Notes: a model not told the origin generated them from the sequence alone. Positions 1 to 8,877 are shown, counted from the stretch's first letter. The stretch: 64,000 nucleotides of DNA from Arthrobacter sp. zg-Y820 (GCF_030142155.1 NZ_CP126247.1:1922001-1986000), one strand, 5' to 3'. Numbers and translations: made by a program.

Positions 1-103
1 CGCGGTGCCGCCGATGCTGCACGTCGGGGCGGCACACGAGGCCAAGCATGCAGCGAAATGCGCGCGGGTCTCTGAGCTCACACTCGCGGGGGTCATCTCG
101 TGA
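1..103 (+). CDS. 3' end of a peptide/nickel-type ABC transporter ATPase (partial)
   Basis: Frame 2 is open from the window edge to a TGA at 101-103. The last residues read about HEAKHAAKCARVSELTLAGV, which looks like the Cys-containing C-terminal tail of DppD/OppD ATPases that follows the nucleotide-binding domain. The stop overlaps the GTG start of the next ATPase (GTGA), the usual coupling of DppD to DppF. Only about 33 codons are visible, so the assignment rests mainly on position. Confidence 0.55.
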   Translation, partial: AVPPMLHVGAAHEAKHAAKCARVSELTLAGVIS

Positions 104-906
104 ACCTGCTTGAGGTTCAGCATCTTTCGAAAACCTTCGCCAGACGCGGCGCACTGATGAGGCAACAGGTCCCACCCGCCCCTGCTGTCGACGACGTTAG
201 CTTTACGATCCGCGAAGGCGAGTGCCTCGGGGTGGTTGGAGAGTCCGGAGCCGGCAAGTCTACGCTCGGACGTTTGGTGCTTCGCCTTATCGAACCGGAC
301 AAGGGCGCGGTTCTCCTTGCGGGCACGGACGTGCGATCCCTGAAGCGGCGTGAGCTGCGCGCCTCGCGCGAGCATATGCAGATGGTCTTCCAGGATCCGT
401 ACAGCTCGCTTGACCCTCGAATGACGATTCGTGCATGTGTCGCCGAGCCGCTCAGAGCGCACACTCAAATGCCGCGGATGGAACGCGACCGGCGAGCAGC
501 CGAGCTCATTGAAACGGTGGGTCTGAGTTCCCGTTATCTCGAGCGCTACCCTGCCGAATTATCCGGAGGGCAGCTCCAACGCGTCTCCATCGCCCGAGCC
601 ATCGCTTTGAAGCCCAAGCTCATCGTCTGCGACGAGCCGGTGACCGCACTCGATGTGTCAGTTCGAGCCCAGATCATAAACCTGTTGCAGGATCTCCGTG
701 CCGAGTTCAACCTGACCTACCTCTTTGTGAGCCATGATCTGGCACTCGTGGAGATTATCGCTGATCGGGTGCTGGTCATGCGCCATGGCCGCGTGGTCGA
801 GACGGCGACTGCAGCTTCACTCTTCGCAGATCCCCAGGATCCATATACCCGTGAGCTCTTAAATGCCACGCCCAATCCCGTCCCGCCTCGTCGAGGACGG
901 AAATAA
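100..906 (+). CDS. peptide ABC transporter ATP-binding protein (DppF/OppF-like)
   Basis: This is the nucleotide-binding subunit of an oligopeptide-type importer, which hydrolyses ATP on the cytoplasmic face to drive uptake. The 268-residue protein has a Walker A motif GESGAGKS, a Q-loop in MVFQDPYSSLDPRM, the signature LSGGQLQRV, Walker B LIVCDEP and the switch histidine in FVSHD. QDPYSSLDPRM is typical of the DppF/OppF branch. The GTG start overlaps the stop of the preceding ATPase. The end DPYTRELLNATPNP is the usual C-terminus of the family, so the gene is complete. A binding-protein gene follows after about 77 bp. The transported substrate cannot be read from the sequence. Confidence 0.93.
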   Translation: MNLLEVQHLSKTFARRGALMRQQVPPAPAVDDVSFTIREGECLGVVGESGAGKSTLGRLVLRLIEPDKGAVLLAGTDVRSLKRRELRASREHMQMVFQDPYSSLDPRMTIRACVAEPLRAHTQMPRMERDRRAAELIETVGLSSRYLERYPAELSGGQLQRVSIARAIALKPKLIVCDEPVTALDVSVRAQIINLLQDLRAEFNLTYLFVSHDLALVEIIADRVLVMRHGRVVETATAASLFADPQDPYTRELLNATPNPVPPRRGRK

Positions 907-983
907 GCCCACTCAGTGCGGGGAGGTGCTCACCTCCCCGCAATGCCAGCCGCAGTCGGGGCTGGACCGACGAAAGGACAGAG

Positions 984-2567
984 ATGTCACCTCAACGCAG
1001 ACGCGGCATTCACGCTCTCGCCCCAACCATGGTTATAACCCTGGCACTCGCCGGCTGTGCCGGCGACGCCGCAGATCCAGCAGAGACGAATGTCGGAGCT
1101 GAGGCTGATTCCTCAGCTGTCCTCCGGGTCGTCACGCCGATGCCCTCACGGTCGCTGGACCCCATCATGCAGACAAGCGCGGGGGAACAGTCGTTCACGA
1201 GTCTTCTCTATGACCGCCTCATCGTTGTCGACACCAACGATATGCTCCTGCCTGGGCTGGCAACTGAGTGGACTTTCGCCGAAGACGGCAGCTATCTTGA
1301 GCTCAAGTTGCGAGAGGATGTAACTTTCCACGACGGCACCCCCATGAATTCTGATGCTGTCAAGATCAACTTAGATCGGGGGAGGGAAACACCGGAGAGC
1401 GCTGTTCGGCAGTATCTGACGGACATTACGTCCGTCGATGTAGTGGATAACTACACCGTGCGTCTTAATCTCGCCCAGGGCCGCGGAGCGGGCCTTCCCG
1501 GTGTCCTAACCACCAACGTCGGCATGATGGTCAGCCCGAAGGCGCTAGCCGAATCGCCTGAAAAAATCGCGACGGGCGGCGTGGATGCAGGCTCGGGACC
1601 CTACACCGTCGACAGCTTTGTGGCGAATGAGAAATCTGTGTTTACAGCTGCCGAGAACTATTGGGATGACTCCATCGGACAACTTTCCGGCATCCAGATC
1701 GAGAACGTGCCCGACGCAATCACCCGGTTGAACGCGGTGCGAACAGGCGCAGCAGACTTCGCCTCCGTCAGCTCCCCGACCGACATCCTCCAAGCGGAGC
1801 AACTCGCCAAGACCAACGCCATCCAGACGACTGACGTTCAGTTCCGTGCCTCGCTGGGCCTGATGATCAACTCATCAAAGGGCGACATGTCTCAGCTGGA
1901 AGCACGTCAAGCCGTTGCTTACGCCATCGATCCGGCAAGCATCAATGGACTCTTCAGTGACCGTTGCACGCCGCGGGAACAGATATACCCGGAGTCGGAG
2001 TGGCCGGCTATCCAAGACTGGAGCGGCGGCTACACGTACGACCTCGAGAAATCGAAGCAGCTCGTCTCGAAGCTGGGTTCGGTGTCGATCGAGATCACGA
2101 CACCGGCCGGATCGAATGCAGATCAGGCCGGCAACGCGATCCAAGCACAGCTGACTGAAGCTGGCATTGACGCCGAGCTTGCTCCCGTCCCGGTAAGCGA
2201 GGGTACATCGCGTTACATTGCAGGCGACTTGCAGTCGTTTGTGCACGCGGCTGTCGCGCCCCACGCGGACCCTGCGGGGACAGTCGATTCCTACATCACC
2301 GCCGGTTACAAGCTCGCCGCAACGCCGGAGCAGCTCGCGGAGGTCGAACCCCTCGCGGTTAAGGCAGCAAACCCACTGCTTAGCCAGGACGAGCGGGCCG
2401 AGCTTTACCAGCAGATATGGAAGGTCACGCTCGACGGGGCCTGGTACCTGCCCATCTGCTCGATCGAGGCCATGTACGTTCACTCGGACAAGTTGATGAA
2501 CACCGAAAACATTCCTTGGGGTAACGCGGGTATTCAGGACCTGCGCTTCCTTGAGTTGGCCAAGTAA
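984..2567 (+). CDS. ABC transporter substrate-binding lipoprotein, family 5 (peptide type)
   Basis: This is an extracytoplasmic solute receptor of the DppA/OppA/NikA family (SBP_bac_5), 527 residues. The N-terminus is a lipoprotein signal: basic MSPQRRR, a hydrophobic stretch and the lipobox LAGC, so it should be tethered to the membrane by a lipidated Cys. Family hallmarks include the SLDPIMQ start of the mature domain, LATEWTFAEDGSYLELKLREDV followed by FHDGTPMNSDAV, and ARQAVAYAIDP. A GAAAGGA ribosome site lies about 8 bp before the ATG. It belongs with the ATPases upstream; the permeases must lie left of the window. The ligand may be a peptide or another small amphipathic molecule. It is not obviously part of the steroid island, and no KstR2-like site precedes it. 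Confidence 0.92.
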   Translation: MSPQRRRGIHALAPTMVITLALAGCAGDAADPAETNVGAEADSSAVLRVVTPMPSRSLDPIMQTSAGEQSFTSLLYDRLIVVDTNDMLLPGLATEWTFAEDGSYLELKLREDVTFHDGTPMNSDAVKINLDRGRETPESAVRQYLTDITSVDVVDNYTVRLNLAQGRGAGLPGVLTTNVGMMVSPKALAESPEKIATGGVDAGSGPYTVDSFVANEKSVFTAAENYWDDSIGQLSGIQIENVPDAITRLNAVRTGAADFASVSSPTDILQAEQLAKTNAIQTTDVQFRASLGLMINSSKGDMSQLEARQAVAYAIDPASINGLFSDRCTPREQIYPESEWPAIQDWSGGYTYDLEKSKQLVSKLGSVSIEITTPAGSNADQAGNAIQAQLTEAGIDAELAPVPVSEGTSRYIAGDLQSFVHAAVAPHADPAGTVDSYITAGYKLAATPEQLAEVEPLAVKAANPLLSQDERAELYQQIWKVTLDGAWYLPICSIEAMYVHSDKLMNTENIPWGNAGIQDLRFLELAK

Positions 2568-2689
2568 TCACTTCAGGCCTGCTGCCGCTTAGAGGCTGCC
2601 GAGCAAGTGCGGGCAGTCAAGGCGCCGTTGTCTCCACCGTCCACGCATGACAGTTCACCGGAACAAGATCACCATCATCAAAGCGACAA

Positions 2690-2707
2690 CCTAGCGTTTG
2701 CTTGGTA
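2690..2707. promoter_or_regulatory. KstR2-like operator A
   Basis: The sequence cctagcgtttgcttggta lies 45 bp before the SDR start at 2753. On the reverse strand it fits AnCAAGnnCTTGnT with mismatches in each half. The same CTAGC..TTTGCTTGGTA core recurs at 20684, and related copies occur at 6570, 8908, 13158 and 20665, in each case before steroid genes. Confidence 0.75.
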
Positions 2708-2752
2708 CAGTGTGAACCATTCGCGCCGTCGCGAAGAAAGGGCAGGGAACCG

Positions 2753-3565
2753 ATGTCGATAACAATCGATCTCACAGGATGGGTCGTACTCGTCACAGGA
2801 GGTGCCCGGGGCGTGGGCGCGGGCATCGTCGACGCGTTCGTCGGCGCCGGCGCTGTTGTGGAGATTTGCGGCAGGACAGAACCTGAGCCGTCGGCCTCGA
2901 CGCGGCCGGCAGTGCATTTCAGCTGCGTCGATGTTCGCGACGACGAGCAGGTGCGCGGCTGGGTGGCCGACATCGTCGAGCGCCGCGGGCGCATCGACGT
3001 CGCCGTCAATAACGCAGGAGGGTCGCCGTTCGGGCGTTTTGAAAGCGGCTCCGCCCGCTACCAGCGCGCCATCACCGAACTGAACTTCCTGTCAGCGGCG
3101 CACGTGGTCAGCGCGGTGCATCCCATCATGATGGCGCAGGAACAGGGCGGATCGATCGTCAACATCACCTCCATCAGCGCCCGCCGCCCCAGCCCCGGCA
3201 CCGCCGTCTACGGTGCCGCGAAAGCCGCGCTGGAAAGCCTGACCAGCAGCCTGGCCGTGGAGTGGGCACCGCAGATCAGGGTGAACGCCGTCAGCTGCGG
3301 GCTCGTCGCCACCGAGGGCGCCGCGGACCACTACGGCGACGCCGACAGCTACGCCCGCGTGGCAGCAACGATTCCGCGCGGACAGCTGGCCGATCCCGGC
3401 GAGGTGGGCGCCGCCTGCGTCATGCTGGCCTCACCGCTGGCCAGCCACATCACCGGCGCAGTGCTCGACGTCGACGGCGGCGGCGAATGGCCCGCTTTCC
3501 TGGCGCACACTCCGAACGCCGACATTCTCAAACCTCATGAAGCAGAAGTAGAAGGAGCACACTGA
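2753..3565 (+). CDS. SDR oxidoreductase of the steroid island (Rv3549c-like)
   Basis: This classical short-chain dehydrogenase/reductase has 270 residues. The NAD(P)-binding motif is TGGARGVGAG near residues 14-23, NNAGG follows, the catalytic Ser lies in NITSISARR and the active-site YxxxK is YGAAK. The ATG at 2753 was preferred to the upstream in-frame start at 2702 because AAAGGGCAGGG sits just before it, the SDR fold starts at once, and the 2702 start would lie within the operator. From memory, the N-terminal IDLTGxVxLVTGGxRGVGAG and the GDA.SxARVAAT region resemble mycobacterial Rv3549c, a neighbour of echA20 in the HIP locus. Its substrate is probably a hydroxyacyl-CoA intermediate, which is inference. 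It shares one base with the following thiolase (TGATG), so the two are one operon. Confidence 0.85.
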   Translation: MSITIDLTGWVVLVTGGARGVGAGIVDAFVGAGAVVEICGRTEPEPSASTRPAVHFSCVDVRDDEQVRGWVADIVERRGRIDVAVNNAGGSPFGRFESGSARYQRAITELNFLSAAHVVSAVHPIMMAQEQGGSIVNITSISARRPSPGTAVYGAAKAALESLTSSLAVEWAPQIRVNAVSCGLVATEGAADHYGDADSYARVAATIPRGQLADPGEVGAACVMLASPLASHITGAVLDVDGGGEWPAFLAHTPNADILKPHEAEVEGAH

Positions 3566-4785
3566 TGACCGAAGCAGTAATTGTCTCTGCAGCACGTTCA
3601 CCCATTGGCCGCGCCAACAAGGGATCACTGCGCGGGATGCGCGGCGATGACCTGGCCGCCCAGATGATCCGTGCCGCACTGGACGCCGTTCCCGGGCTCG
3701 ATCCGGCCACCATTGATGACCTGATGATGGGCTGCGCCCAGCCGGCGGGGGAGCAGGGCTACAACATTGCCCGCATGGTCGCCATGCAGCTCGGCCTGGA
3801 CAGCGTTCCGGGAACCACTGTGCACCGGTACTGCTCATCCTCCCTGCAGACCACCCGGATGGCGCTCCACGCGATCAAGGCCGGCGAGGGCGACGTCTTC
3901 ATTTCCGCAGGCGTGGAGACCGTCTCGCGCTTTGGCTTCGGCAAGTCCGACGGCATGCCCGACACCAAGAACCCCGCGTACTTCGACGCCATGGAGCGCA
4001 CCAAGGCCCTGGCCAAAGACGCCGACGCGCGCTGGAGCGATCCGCGCGACCGCGGCGAGCTGCCGGACATCTACATCGCCATGGGTGACACCGCCGAGAA
4101 CGTGGCCCAGTTGCGCGGAGTTTCCCGGGAGGCACAGGACGAGTGGGCAGTGCGCAGCCAGAACCGCGCCGAAGCCGCCGCGGCCCGCGGTTTCTGGAAC
4201 ACGGACATTACGCCCGTCACCCTGACCGACGGCACCGTTGTCTCAACCGACGACGGTCCCCGCGCCGGCGTGACGATCGAAAAGCTCTCGACCCTGCAGC
4301 CGGTGTTCCGCGAACACGGCACCGTTACGGCGGCCAACTGCTGCCCGCTCAACGACGGCGCCGCTGCGCTCGTCATCATGAGCGACCGCCGCGCCGCCGA
4401 ACTGGGACTGACTCCGCTGGCGCGCATCGTCTCGACCGGCGTCGCGGCGATGTCGCCGGAGCTGATGGGGCTGGGCCCCGTTGACGCAGTGCGCCGTGCC
4501 CTGGCCAACGCCAAGATGTCGATTGGCGACATGGACATCATGGAGCTCAACGAAGCCTTTGCTGCCCAGGTCCTGCCCTCGATCGACGACATCGGCATCG
4601 ACCCCGACAAGGTGAACGTCAACGGCGGCGCCATTGCCCTGGGCCACCCCTTCGGCATGACCGGTGCGCGCATGACGACAACGGCAATCCACGCCCTGCA
4701 GGAGCGCGACGAGCAGTTCGCGGTTGAGACCATGTGCGTGGCCGGCGGCCAGGGCATGGCCATGATCCTGGAGCGGCTGAGCTAG
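3565..4785 (+). CDS. acetyl-CoA C-acyltransferase (thiolase, FadA3-like)
   Basis: This thiolase has 406 residues and would cleave a 3-oxoacyl-CoA with CoA. The nucleophilic Cys lies in HRYCSSSLQ, the catalytic His in NGGAIALGHPFGMTG and the second Cys in ETMCVAGGQG. The N-terminus TEAVIVSAARSPIGRA and the region STDDGPRAGVT closely resemble mycobacterial FadA3 (Rv1074c) as remembered. It differs clearly from the FadA6-type thiolase at 15219, which uses DRQCGSSQQ. It is translationally coupled to the SDR upstream and should share operator A. A strong bidirectional hairpin ends the unit. It may act late in ring degradation or on propionyl/acetyl-releasing steps; the sequence alone does not decide. 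Confidence 0.93.
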   Translation: MTEAVIVSAARSPIGRANKGSLRGMRGDDLAAQMIRAALDAVPGLDPATIDDLMMGCAQPAGEQGYNIARMVAMQLGLDSVPGTTVHRYCSSSLQTTRMALHAIKAGEGDVFISAGVETVSRFGFGKSDGMPDTKNPAYFDAMERTKALAKDADARWSDPRDRGELPDIYIAMGDTAENVAQLRGVSREAQDEWAVRSQNRAEAAAARGFWNTDITPVTLTDGTVVSTDDGPRAGVTIEKLSTLQPVFREHGTVTAANCCPLNDGAAALVIMSDRRAAELGLTPLARIVSTGVAAMSPELMGLGPVDAVRRALANAKMSIGDMDIMELNEAFAAQVLPSIDDIGIDPDKVNVNGGAIALGHPFGMTGARMTTTAIHALQERDEQFAVETMCVAGGQGMAMILERLS

Positions 4786-4814
4786 CTTCCGCACAAGCGT
4801 CACCGAAGTATCCG

Positions 4815-4853
4815 AAAAGGGCGGTTGCAGGAAAATCCTGCAACCGCCCTTTT
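4815..4853. terminator. bidirectional rho-independent terminator
   Basis: This is a perfect 18-bp inverted repeat with arms at 4815-4832 and 4836-4853 and a 3-base loop. It has a GC-rich core (GGGCGGTTGCAGGA), A residues at the 5' base and T residues at the 3' base. It separates the convergent thiolase and fadD3 genes and can serve both strands. Confidence 0.92.
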
Positions 4854-4883
4854 TGGTGCCGCGGGAAGTTCCCGACAGCTGGC

Positions 4884-6488
4884 TTACAGCTTGGATTTGA
4901 GGACCTTGCCGGTGCCGTTGCGGGGAAAGTCGTTGACGATCACGAACTCGCGCGGCACTTTGTAGTTCGCCAGGCGGGTTTTGCAGAAGCCGGCAAGGTC
5001 ATCCGACGTGGGCTTCGGATCGGCGTCGTGCAGCAGTGCAACAAAAGCCCTGCCCACCGACCCCATCCGTTCGTCGTCGATGCCGATGACGGCTGACTCG
5101 TTGACCGCGGGGTGCTGCCGCAGCACGTTCTCGATCTCTGCGGGATAGACGTTGAACCCGCCCACGATGAACATGTCCTTCAGCCGGTCCGTGATCTTCA
5201 GGCAACCGTGCTCGTCCAGCCGGCCGATGTCGCCCGTGTGGAACCAGCCGTCCTTGTCCACGGCGTTGCTGGTGGCCTCGGGATCATCGAAGTATCCCAG
5301 CATCACGTTCTCGCCGCGGAGCAGGATCTCGCCGTCCTCGCCGATCGGCAGATCCTTGCCGGCTGCGTCCACCACCCTGATTTCGACGCCGGCAACCGCC
5401 GGGCCCGTGGTCTGCTTGGCATGTTCCAGGGATTCGCCGGGCCGGGACAAGGTTGCGACCACGCACTCGGTCATTCCGTACGCCTGCGCAACGGTTTGGA
5501 ACCCGAGCACCGTGGACATGTCACTGAACAGCGTTTCCGGGGCTGTCGCAGCGCCGGCGATGGCAAAGCGCAGCGACGAAGTGTCGTAGCTTTTCAGCTC
5601 GGGATGGTTGAGCAACGAGGTGAAGATGGTGGGCACCCCGGGCAGGACGCTGATGCGTTCCTTCTGGATCAGCTCCAGCAGCTCCGAGGGATTGAACGTC
5701 TCCACCGGGTAGATCGTGGCACCGGCCAGCAGCGCTGCGACGACTCCCGCCTTGTAGCCGAAACCGTGAAAGAACGGGTTGACCACTGCATAGCGGTCCT
5801 CCGGGGAGAGCTCTGCCCCGGCGGCCCAGGCCCGTGCGACGCCCAGTGTCTGCCGGTGCGCGCTCATGACGCCCTTGGGCAGGCCGGTGGTGCCCGAGGT
5901 GTAGAGGATGTCGACGACGTCGTCCGGGCGGACGGCGGCCGCCGCCGCACTCACGGCGTCGTCGGCGACGGTGACGCCGGCGGCCAGGAACGACTTCCAC
6001 GCGAGTTCGCCCGCGTCGTCGGCCGTCCCGTCGAGGCGGATGACGAGCCGCACCGCCGGCAGCCCGGGAATCGGAAAACCAGAGGTCTCGCCCTCAGCAG
6101 CCGCTTCCGCTGCTGCCTCCCGGAGGTGATCCAGCGGCCGGCGGCCAAGGAAATCATCGGCGACAACCAGAATCGACGCGCCCGAGCGGCGCAGGATCAG
6201 AGCCGCCTCATGACCGGTGTAGCGCGTGTTCAGGGGCACCACCGCCGCACCGACCGCCTGCGCGCCGAGCATCGCGAGGATGAAGTCCAGGCGGTTCGGA
6301 GCCCACAGGGCAATCCGGTCACCCGGCTGCACCCCCTGGGTGAGGTAACCGCGCGACGCCTCGGAAATGCGGTCGGCGAGCTCGCGGTAGGAGACGGCGG
6401 TGTCGCCGACGACGACGGCATGGTGGTCACCGAGCCGCGCCATGTCGGTAAGCAACTGGGGAATGGTCCGTGCGTCGGAGAGATGCAT
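4884..6488 (-). CDS. fadD3: HIP-CoA synthetase (acyl-CoA ligase FadD3)
   Basis: This 534-residue ANL-superfamily ligase should activate HIP, the propionate side chain attached to steroid rings C and D, to its CoA thioester via an acyl-adenylate. Visible motifs are the P-loop ILYTSGTTGLPKGV, the substrate-side motif NPFFHGFGYKAG, AYGMTE, HTGDIGRLDEHG, ITDRLKDMFIVGGFNVYPAEIE and the C-terminal Lys in RNGTGKVLK. The FFHxFGYKAG and NRLDF..LGAQAVGAAVVPLNTRYT segments match mycobacterial FadD3 (Rv3561) as remembered. It is transcribed divergently from kstR2, with a KstR2-like site between them, as expected for the entry enzyme of the regulon. The ATG at 6488 has an AAGGAT ribosome site. The protein is full length. 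Confidence 0.92.
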   Translation of the reverse strand: MHLSDARTIPQLLTDMARLGDHHAVVVGDTAVSYRELADRISEASRGYLTQGVQPGDRIALWAPNRLDFILAMLGAQAVGAAVVPLNTRYTGHEAALILRRSGASILVVADDFLGRRPLDHLREAAAEAAAEGETSGFPIPGLPAVRLVIRLDGTADDAGELAWKSFLAAGVTVADDAVSAAAAAVRPDDVVDILYTSGTTGLPKGVMSAHRQTLGVARAWAAGAELSPEDRYAVVNPFFHGFGYKAGVVAALLAGATIYPVETFNPSELLELIQKERISVLPGVPTIFTSLLNHPELKSYDTSSLRFAIAGAATAPETLFSDMSTVLGFQTVAQAYGMTECVVATLSRPGESLEHAKQTTGPAVAGVEIRVVDAAGKDLPIGEDGEILLRGENVMLGYFDDPEATSNAVDKDGWFHTGDIGRLDEHGCLKITDRLKDMFIVGGFNVYPAEIENVLRQHPAVNESAVIGIDDERMGSVGRAFVALLHDADPKPTSDDLAGFCKTRLANYKVPREFVIVNDFPRNGTGKVLKSKL

Positions 6489-6569
6489 CAGGGAATCCTT
6501 TCATTCCGTGTGACAAAAAACGCAATGGCGCGGCTAATACAGTAACGTGCCTAAAATGCGAGATAATTG

Positions 6570-6583
6570 AGCAAATGCTTGGG
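6570..6583. promoter_or_regulatory. KstR2-like operator E (fadD3/kstR2 divergent promoter)
   Basis: AGCAAATGCTTGGG lies in the 131-bp divergent region between fadD3 and kstR2. It matches AnCAAGnnCTTGnT at most positions; deviations are the fourth core base of the left half and the last base. Its placement predicts autoregulation of the TetR gene together with repression of fadD3. Confidence 0.68.
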
Positions 6584-6619
6584 CATAAAACCTTGGTAAT
6601 TCCGAATAGAGGAGATTTG

Positions 6620-7237
6620 ATGGCAACGCGCAAAAAAACGGAATCTGCAGCCAGCGAGCAGGGCTCCGACCGGCGGGAACAGCTGCTGGCCATTGCCGCC
6701 CACCTGATAGCCACCCGCGGATACTCCGCGACGACGGTGCGCGACATTGCCGACGATGCCGGAATCCTTTCGGGCAGCCTCTATCACCACTTCTCGTCCA
6801 AGGAAGCGATCCTGGAGGAAATCCTGCGGTCCTTCCAGGGCGGACTGCGGCAGCGGTCGGAGGAGATTGCCGCCGCCGGCGGCGGGCCGCGGCATGTCTT
6901 TGACGAACTCGTCAGGACTGCCTTTGTCACCATCGAGAAACAACCGGACGCCGTTGGCATTTACCAGAATGAGGCGGCGTTTCTGGCCAACCTTCCCGGC
7001 TTCGAGTTTGTGGCCGAGGAAGGTGCCCGGATTGAAGGCATCTGGCAGGAAGTGATCCAGGAAGGCCAGCGGGAGGGTGTCTTCCGCGCAGATCTGGACT
7101 CGGCGATGACCTACCGGTTCATTCGCGACGCCGTCTGGTCGACGGTGCGCTGGTTCCGCCCCGGCGGCCGGCACTCGGCTGAGAGTGCCGGCCGCCATTT
7201 CCTCGAACTGATCCACTCCGGTCTCCTGCAGGACTGA
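6620..7237 (+). CDS. kstR2: TetR-family repressor of C/D-ring catabolism (KstR2)
   Basis: This 205-residue TetR regulator has its N-terminal helix-turn-helix in ATTVRDIADDAGILSGSLYHHFSSKEA (residues about 36-62). ATTVRDIAD.AGILSGSLYHHF and the C-terminal YRFIRD..W..VRW.RPGG match mycobacterial KstR2 (Rv3557c) closely as remembered. KstR2 binds HIP-CoA and then releases its operators. The ATG at 6620 was chosen over 6470: GAGGAG lies 6 bp upstream, and the longer reading frame would start inside fadD3. It is divergent from fadD3 and sits in the middle of blocks carrying matching operators, so it very probably controls the island. It converges with ipdB, which ends 15 bp away. Confidence 0.93.
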   Translation: MATRKKTESAASEQGSDRREQLLAIAAHLIATRGYSATTVRDIADDAGILSGSLYHHFSSKEAILEEILRSFQGGLRQRSEEIAAAGGGPRHVFDELVRTAFVTIEKQPDAVGIYQNEAAFLANLPGFEFVAEEGARIEGIWQEVIQEGQREGVFRADLDSAMTYRFIRDAVWSTVRWFRPGGRHSAESAGRHFLELIHSGLLQD

Positions 7238-7252
7238 TCCGCCAGGGGCCGG

Positions 7253-8011
7253 TTAGTTCTGGACTTCCCGGGTCCGGCCCCCGCGCGGATCCAGCACCTC
7301 GCGGATGAGGCGCAGCTCCTCCGCGGTGGGAACGCGGGTGAGGGGAGCGCCCTCGACGTCGAGCGCAAAACCCGTGTTGTCCACGACCTCCTGCGGATCC
7401 ACGCCGGGGTGGATCGAAAGTACGGTGACGCGGCCGTCGTCGTCGTAGCCCAGGACGGCAAGGTTGGTGACAATCACGCCCAAGTGGTGGAACCGCATCG
7501 ATGGTCCCGCGGCCCGCGCCCTGTCGTTTCCGACGCCGGAGACCATGTCGACCGACTCGACAAACAGGCGCGCACTGTGGCGCGAGACCCAGTAATCCAC
7601 GCGGTGGTTGGCCGTGTTGCCGGGAGCGCCGCGCACGCCGATGAGCTGGCGCTTGGGCTTGTTCCAATCGCCGATCAGTGAAATGTTCTGGTTGCCGTAG
7701 CGGTCAATCTGACTGGCGCCCATCATGCTCTGGCGCCGGCCGGTGGCGACGATGTCAAAGACGCGGCGGAACGGAGCCCAGCCCTCGATGATTCCGCCGC
7801 CGGCAGCTGATTTGCCGAGGGGCGGCGGCTCGCTCATCATGAAGGCCTCGCCGTCGCTCAGGACCAGGTCGGGGTTGTGCGTGAGCTTGGCCAGGCGGGC
7901 GCCGATGGTCGGGATGGTGCCGACGGCGTGCGCCATCAGCTCTCCGGACTCGCGGTAGGTGTCTGAGCACGCCGCAATGCAGATTTCGGCGATGGTGGCG
8001 TCTGCGGTCAT
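7253..8011 (-). CDS. ipdB: COCHEA-CoA hydrolase beta subunit, first copy (IpdB)
   Basis: This 252-residue class I CoA-transferase-fold protein is the beta subunit of the ring-opening hydrolase IpdAB, which cleaves the last steroid ring of a cyclohexene carboxyl-CoA intermediate. Diagnostic segments shared with Mycobacterium IpdB as remembered are IEGWAPFRRVF, MGASQIDRYGNQNIS, GVRGAPGNTANH and LSIHPGVDPQEV. It starts one base inside the ipdA stop (TAATG), so the subunits are coupled. A second, more divergent ipdB lies at 18286. This copy keeps the GVRG.PGNT and EGW.PF motifs that the second copy has lost, so it is the better candidate for the classical activity, although its gene neighbourhood is not the mycobacterial one. 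Confidence 0.9.
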   Translation of the reverse strand: MTADATIAEICIAACSDTYRESGELMAHAVGTIPTIGARLAKLTHNPDLVLSDGEAFMMSEPPPLGKSAAGGGIIEGWAPFRRVFDIVATGRRQSMMGASQIDRYGNQNISLIGDWNKPKRQLIGVRGAPGNTANHRVDYWVSRHSARLFVESVDMVSGVGNDRARAAGPSMRFHHLGVIVTNLAVLGYDDDGRVTVLSIHPGVDPQEVVDNTGFALDVEGAPLTRVPTAEELRLIREVLDPRGGRTREVQN

Positions 8012-8877
8012 TACTTTTTCTCCTGTACTGCATGGAAGCGGGCAACGGCCTCGTGGTAGCCGGCCTCGTCGCCGGAGAGGAATTCGTGAACAAATGCGCG
8101 CCAGCTTTCGGGATCCTTCGCGGAGGCGGCATAGTGCTTCTGGAAAGCCTCGTCGCGGCCGTAGTCCGGCTCGCAGGTGGTGAAATGGGCGCCGTTGGGG
8201 GTCTCAATGACACCCGTGACGTACATGCGGCTCAACATGAGGGTGTGGAATGAGCCCTCGTCCAGGAGGTCTTCCGTTTCCACGATCCGCTCGGTGGTTA
8301 CAAAGGTGCGGGTGGCAGCCATGGCGAAGAGGTCGTCAAAGTACGGGTCCGGGCCGAGGAACTGCGCGTTGCCGCCGCTGTCGGACCGGTTGACGTGGAT
8401 CAGGGCAACATCCAGCGGTGTTGCCGGGACCGCGACGTACTCGTCATCGGAGTACGGCGAGGCGATGGTTTTCAGGTGCGGGTTCGCCGCCATCACGTCC
8501 GAGCCGAGTCCGGCCAGCGTGGGCAGGAACGAGAGCCGGGAGGCCGCGGCGCGCAGCCCGGTGACAAACATGCCCTCGTCGTATTCGCTGATTTCCAGCT
8601 CGCCGCGTTCGCGGGCAGCGGTGAACAGCGGGTCCAGCGCGATGCTGTCCAGCGACACAAAGCCGTAAATCAGCTTGCGCACCTTGCCGGCCGCAACGAG
8701 CAGGCCGACGTCGGGGCCGCCGAAGGCGACAACGGTCAGGTCGGTCACGTCGCTGCGCAGCAGCTCACGGACCGCGGCCATGGGCTTGCGCCGCGACCCC
8801 CATCCACCGATACCAATGGTCATTCCGGACTCAATGGACGAGATCGCCTCAGTGAGTCCAATCCTCTTGTCGGGCAT
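8011..8877 (-). CDS. ipdA: COCHEA-CoA hydrolase alpha subunit, first copy (IpdA)
   Basis: This 288-residue alpha subunit of IpdAB opens with MPDKRIGLTEAISSIESGMT, followed by IGIGGWGSRRKPM, almost the mycobacterial IpdA N-terminus as remembered. YGFVSLDS and ISEYDEGMFVTGLRAAA follow; the Glu of DEGM is the likely catalytic residue by position in the known family, where a Glu near residue 105 acts as a base in C-C bond hydrolysis. PDYGRDEAFQKHYA near the C-terminus is also family-specific. Overlap with ipdB (TAATG) indicates coupled translation. KstR2-like operator B lies 30 bp upstream of the start. Conventional CoA transferases use a Glu in the beta subunit; this family is a hydrolase instead. 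Confidence 0.92.
   Translation of the reverse strand: MPDKRIGLTEAISSIESGMTIGIGGWGSRRKPMAAVRELLRSDVTDLTVVAFGGPDVGLLVAAGKVRKLIYGFVSLDSIALDPLFTAARERGELEISEYDEGMFVTGLRAAASRLSFLPTLAGLGSDVMAANPHLKTIASPYSDDEYVAVPATPLDVALIHVNRSDSGGNAQFLGPDPYFDDLFAMAATRTFVTTERIVETEDLLDEGSFHTLMLSRMYVTGVIETPNGAHFTTCEPDYGRDEAFQKHYAASAKDPESWRAFVHEFLSGDEAGYHEAVARFHAVQEKK

Noticed and set aside
3565-4785. FadA5 (side-chain thiolase)
   Set aside because: The Cys motif is HRYCSSSLQ rather than a DCQCGSGQQ type, and the remainder resembles FadA3.
5112-6545. 477-codon frame on the plus strand
   Set aside because: It is antisense to fadD3, whose ligase motifs are unmistakable; the translation is His/Arg/Gln-rich without any domain.
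8011-8877. Ordinary succinyl-CoA:3-ketoacid CoA transferase
   Set aside because: The GWGSRRKPM and PDYGRDE motifs and the steroid context fit IpdAB rather than Scot/Cat-type transferases.
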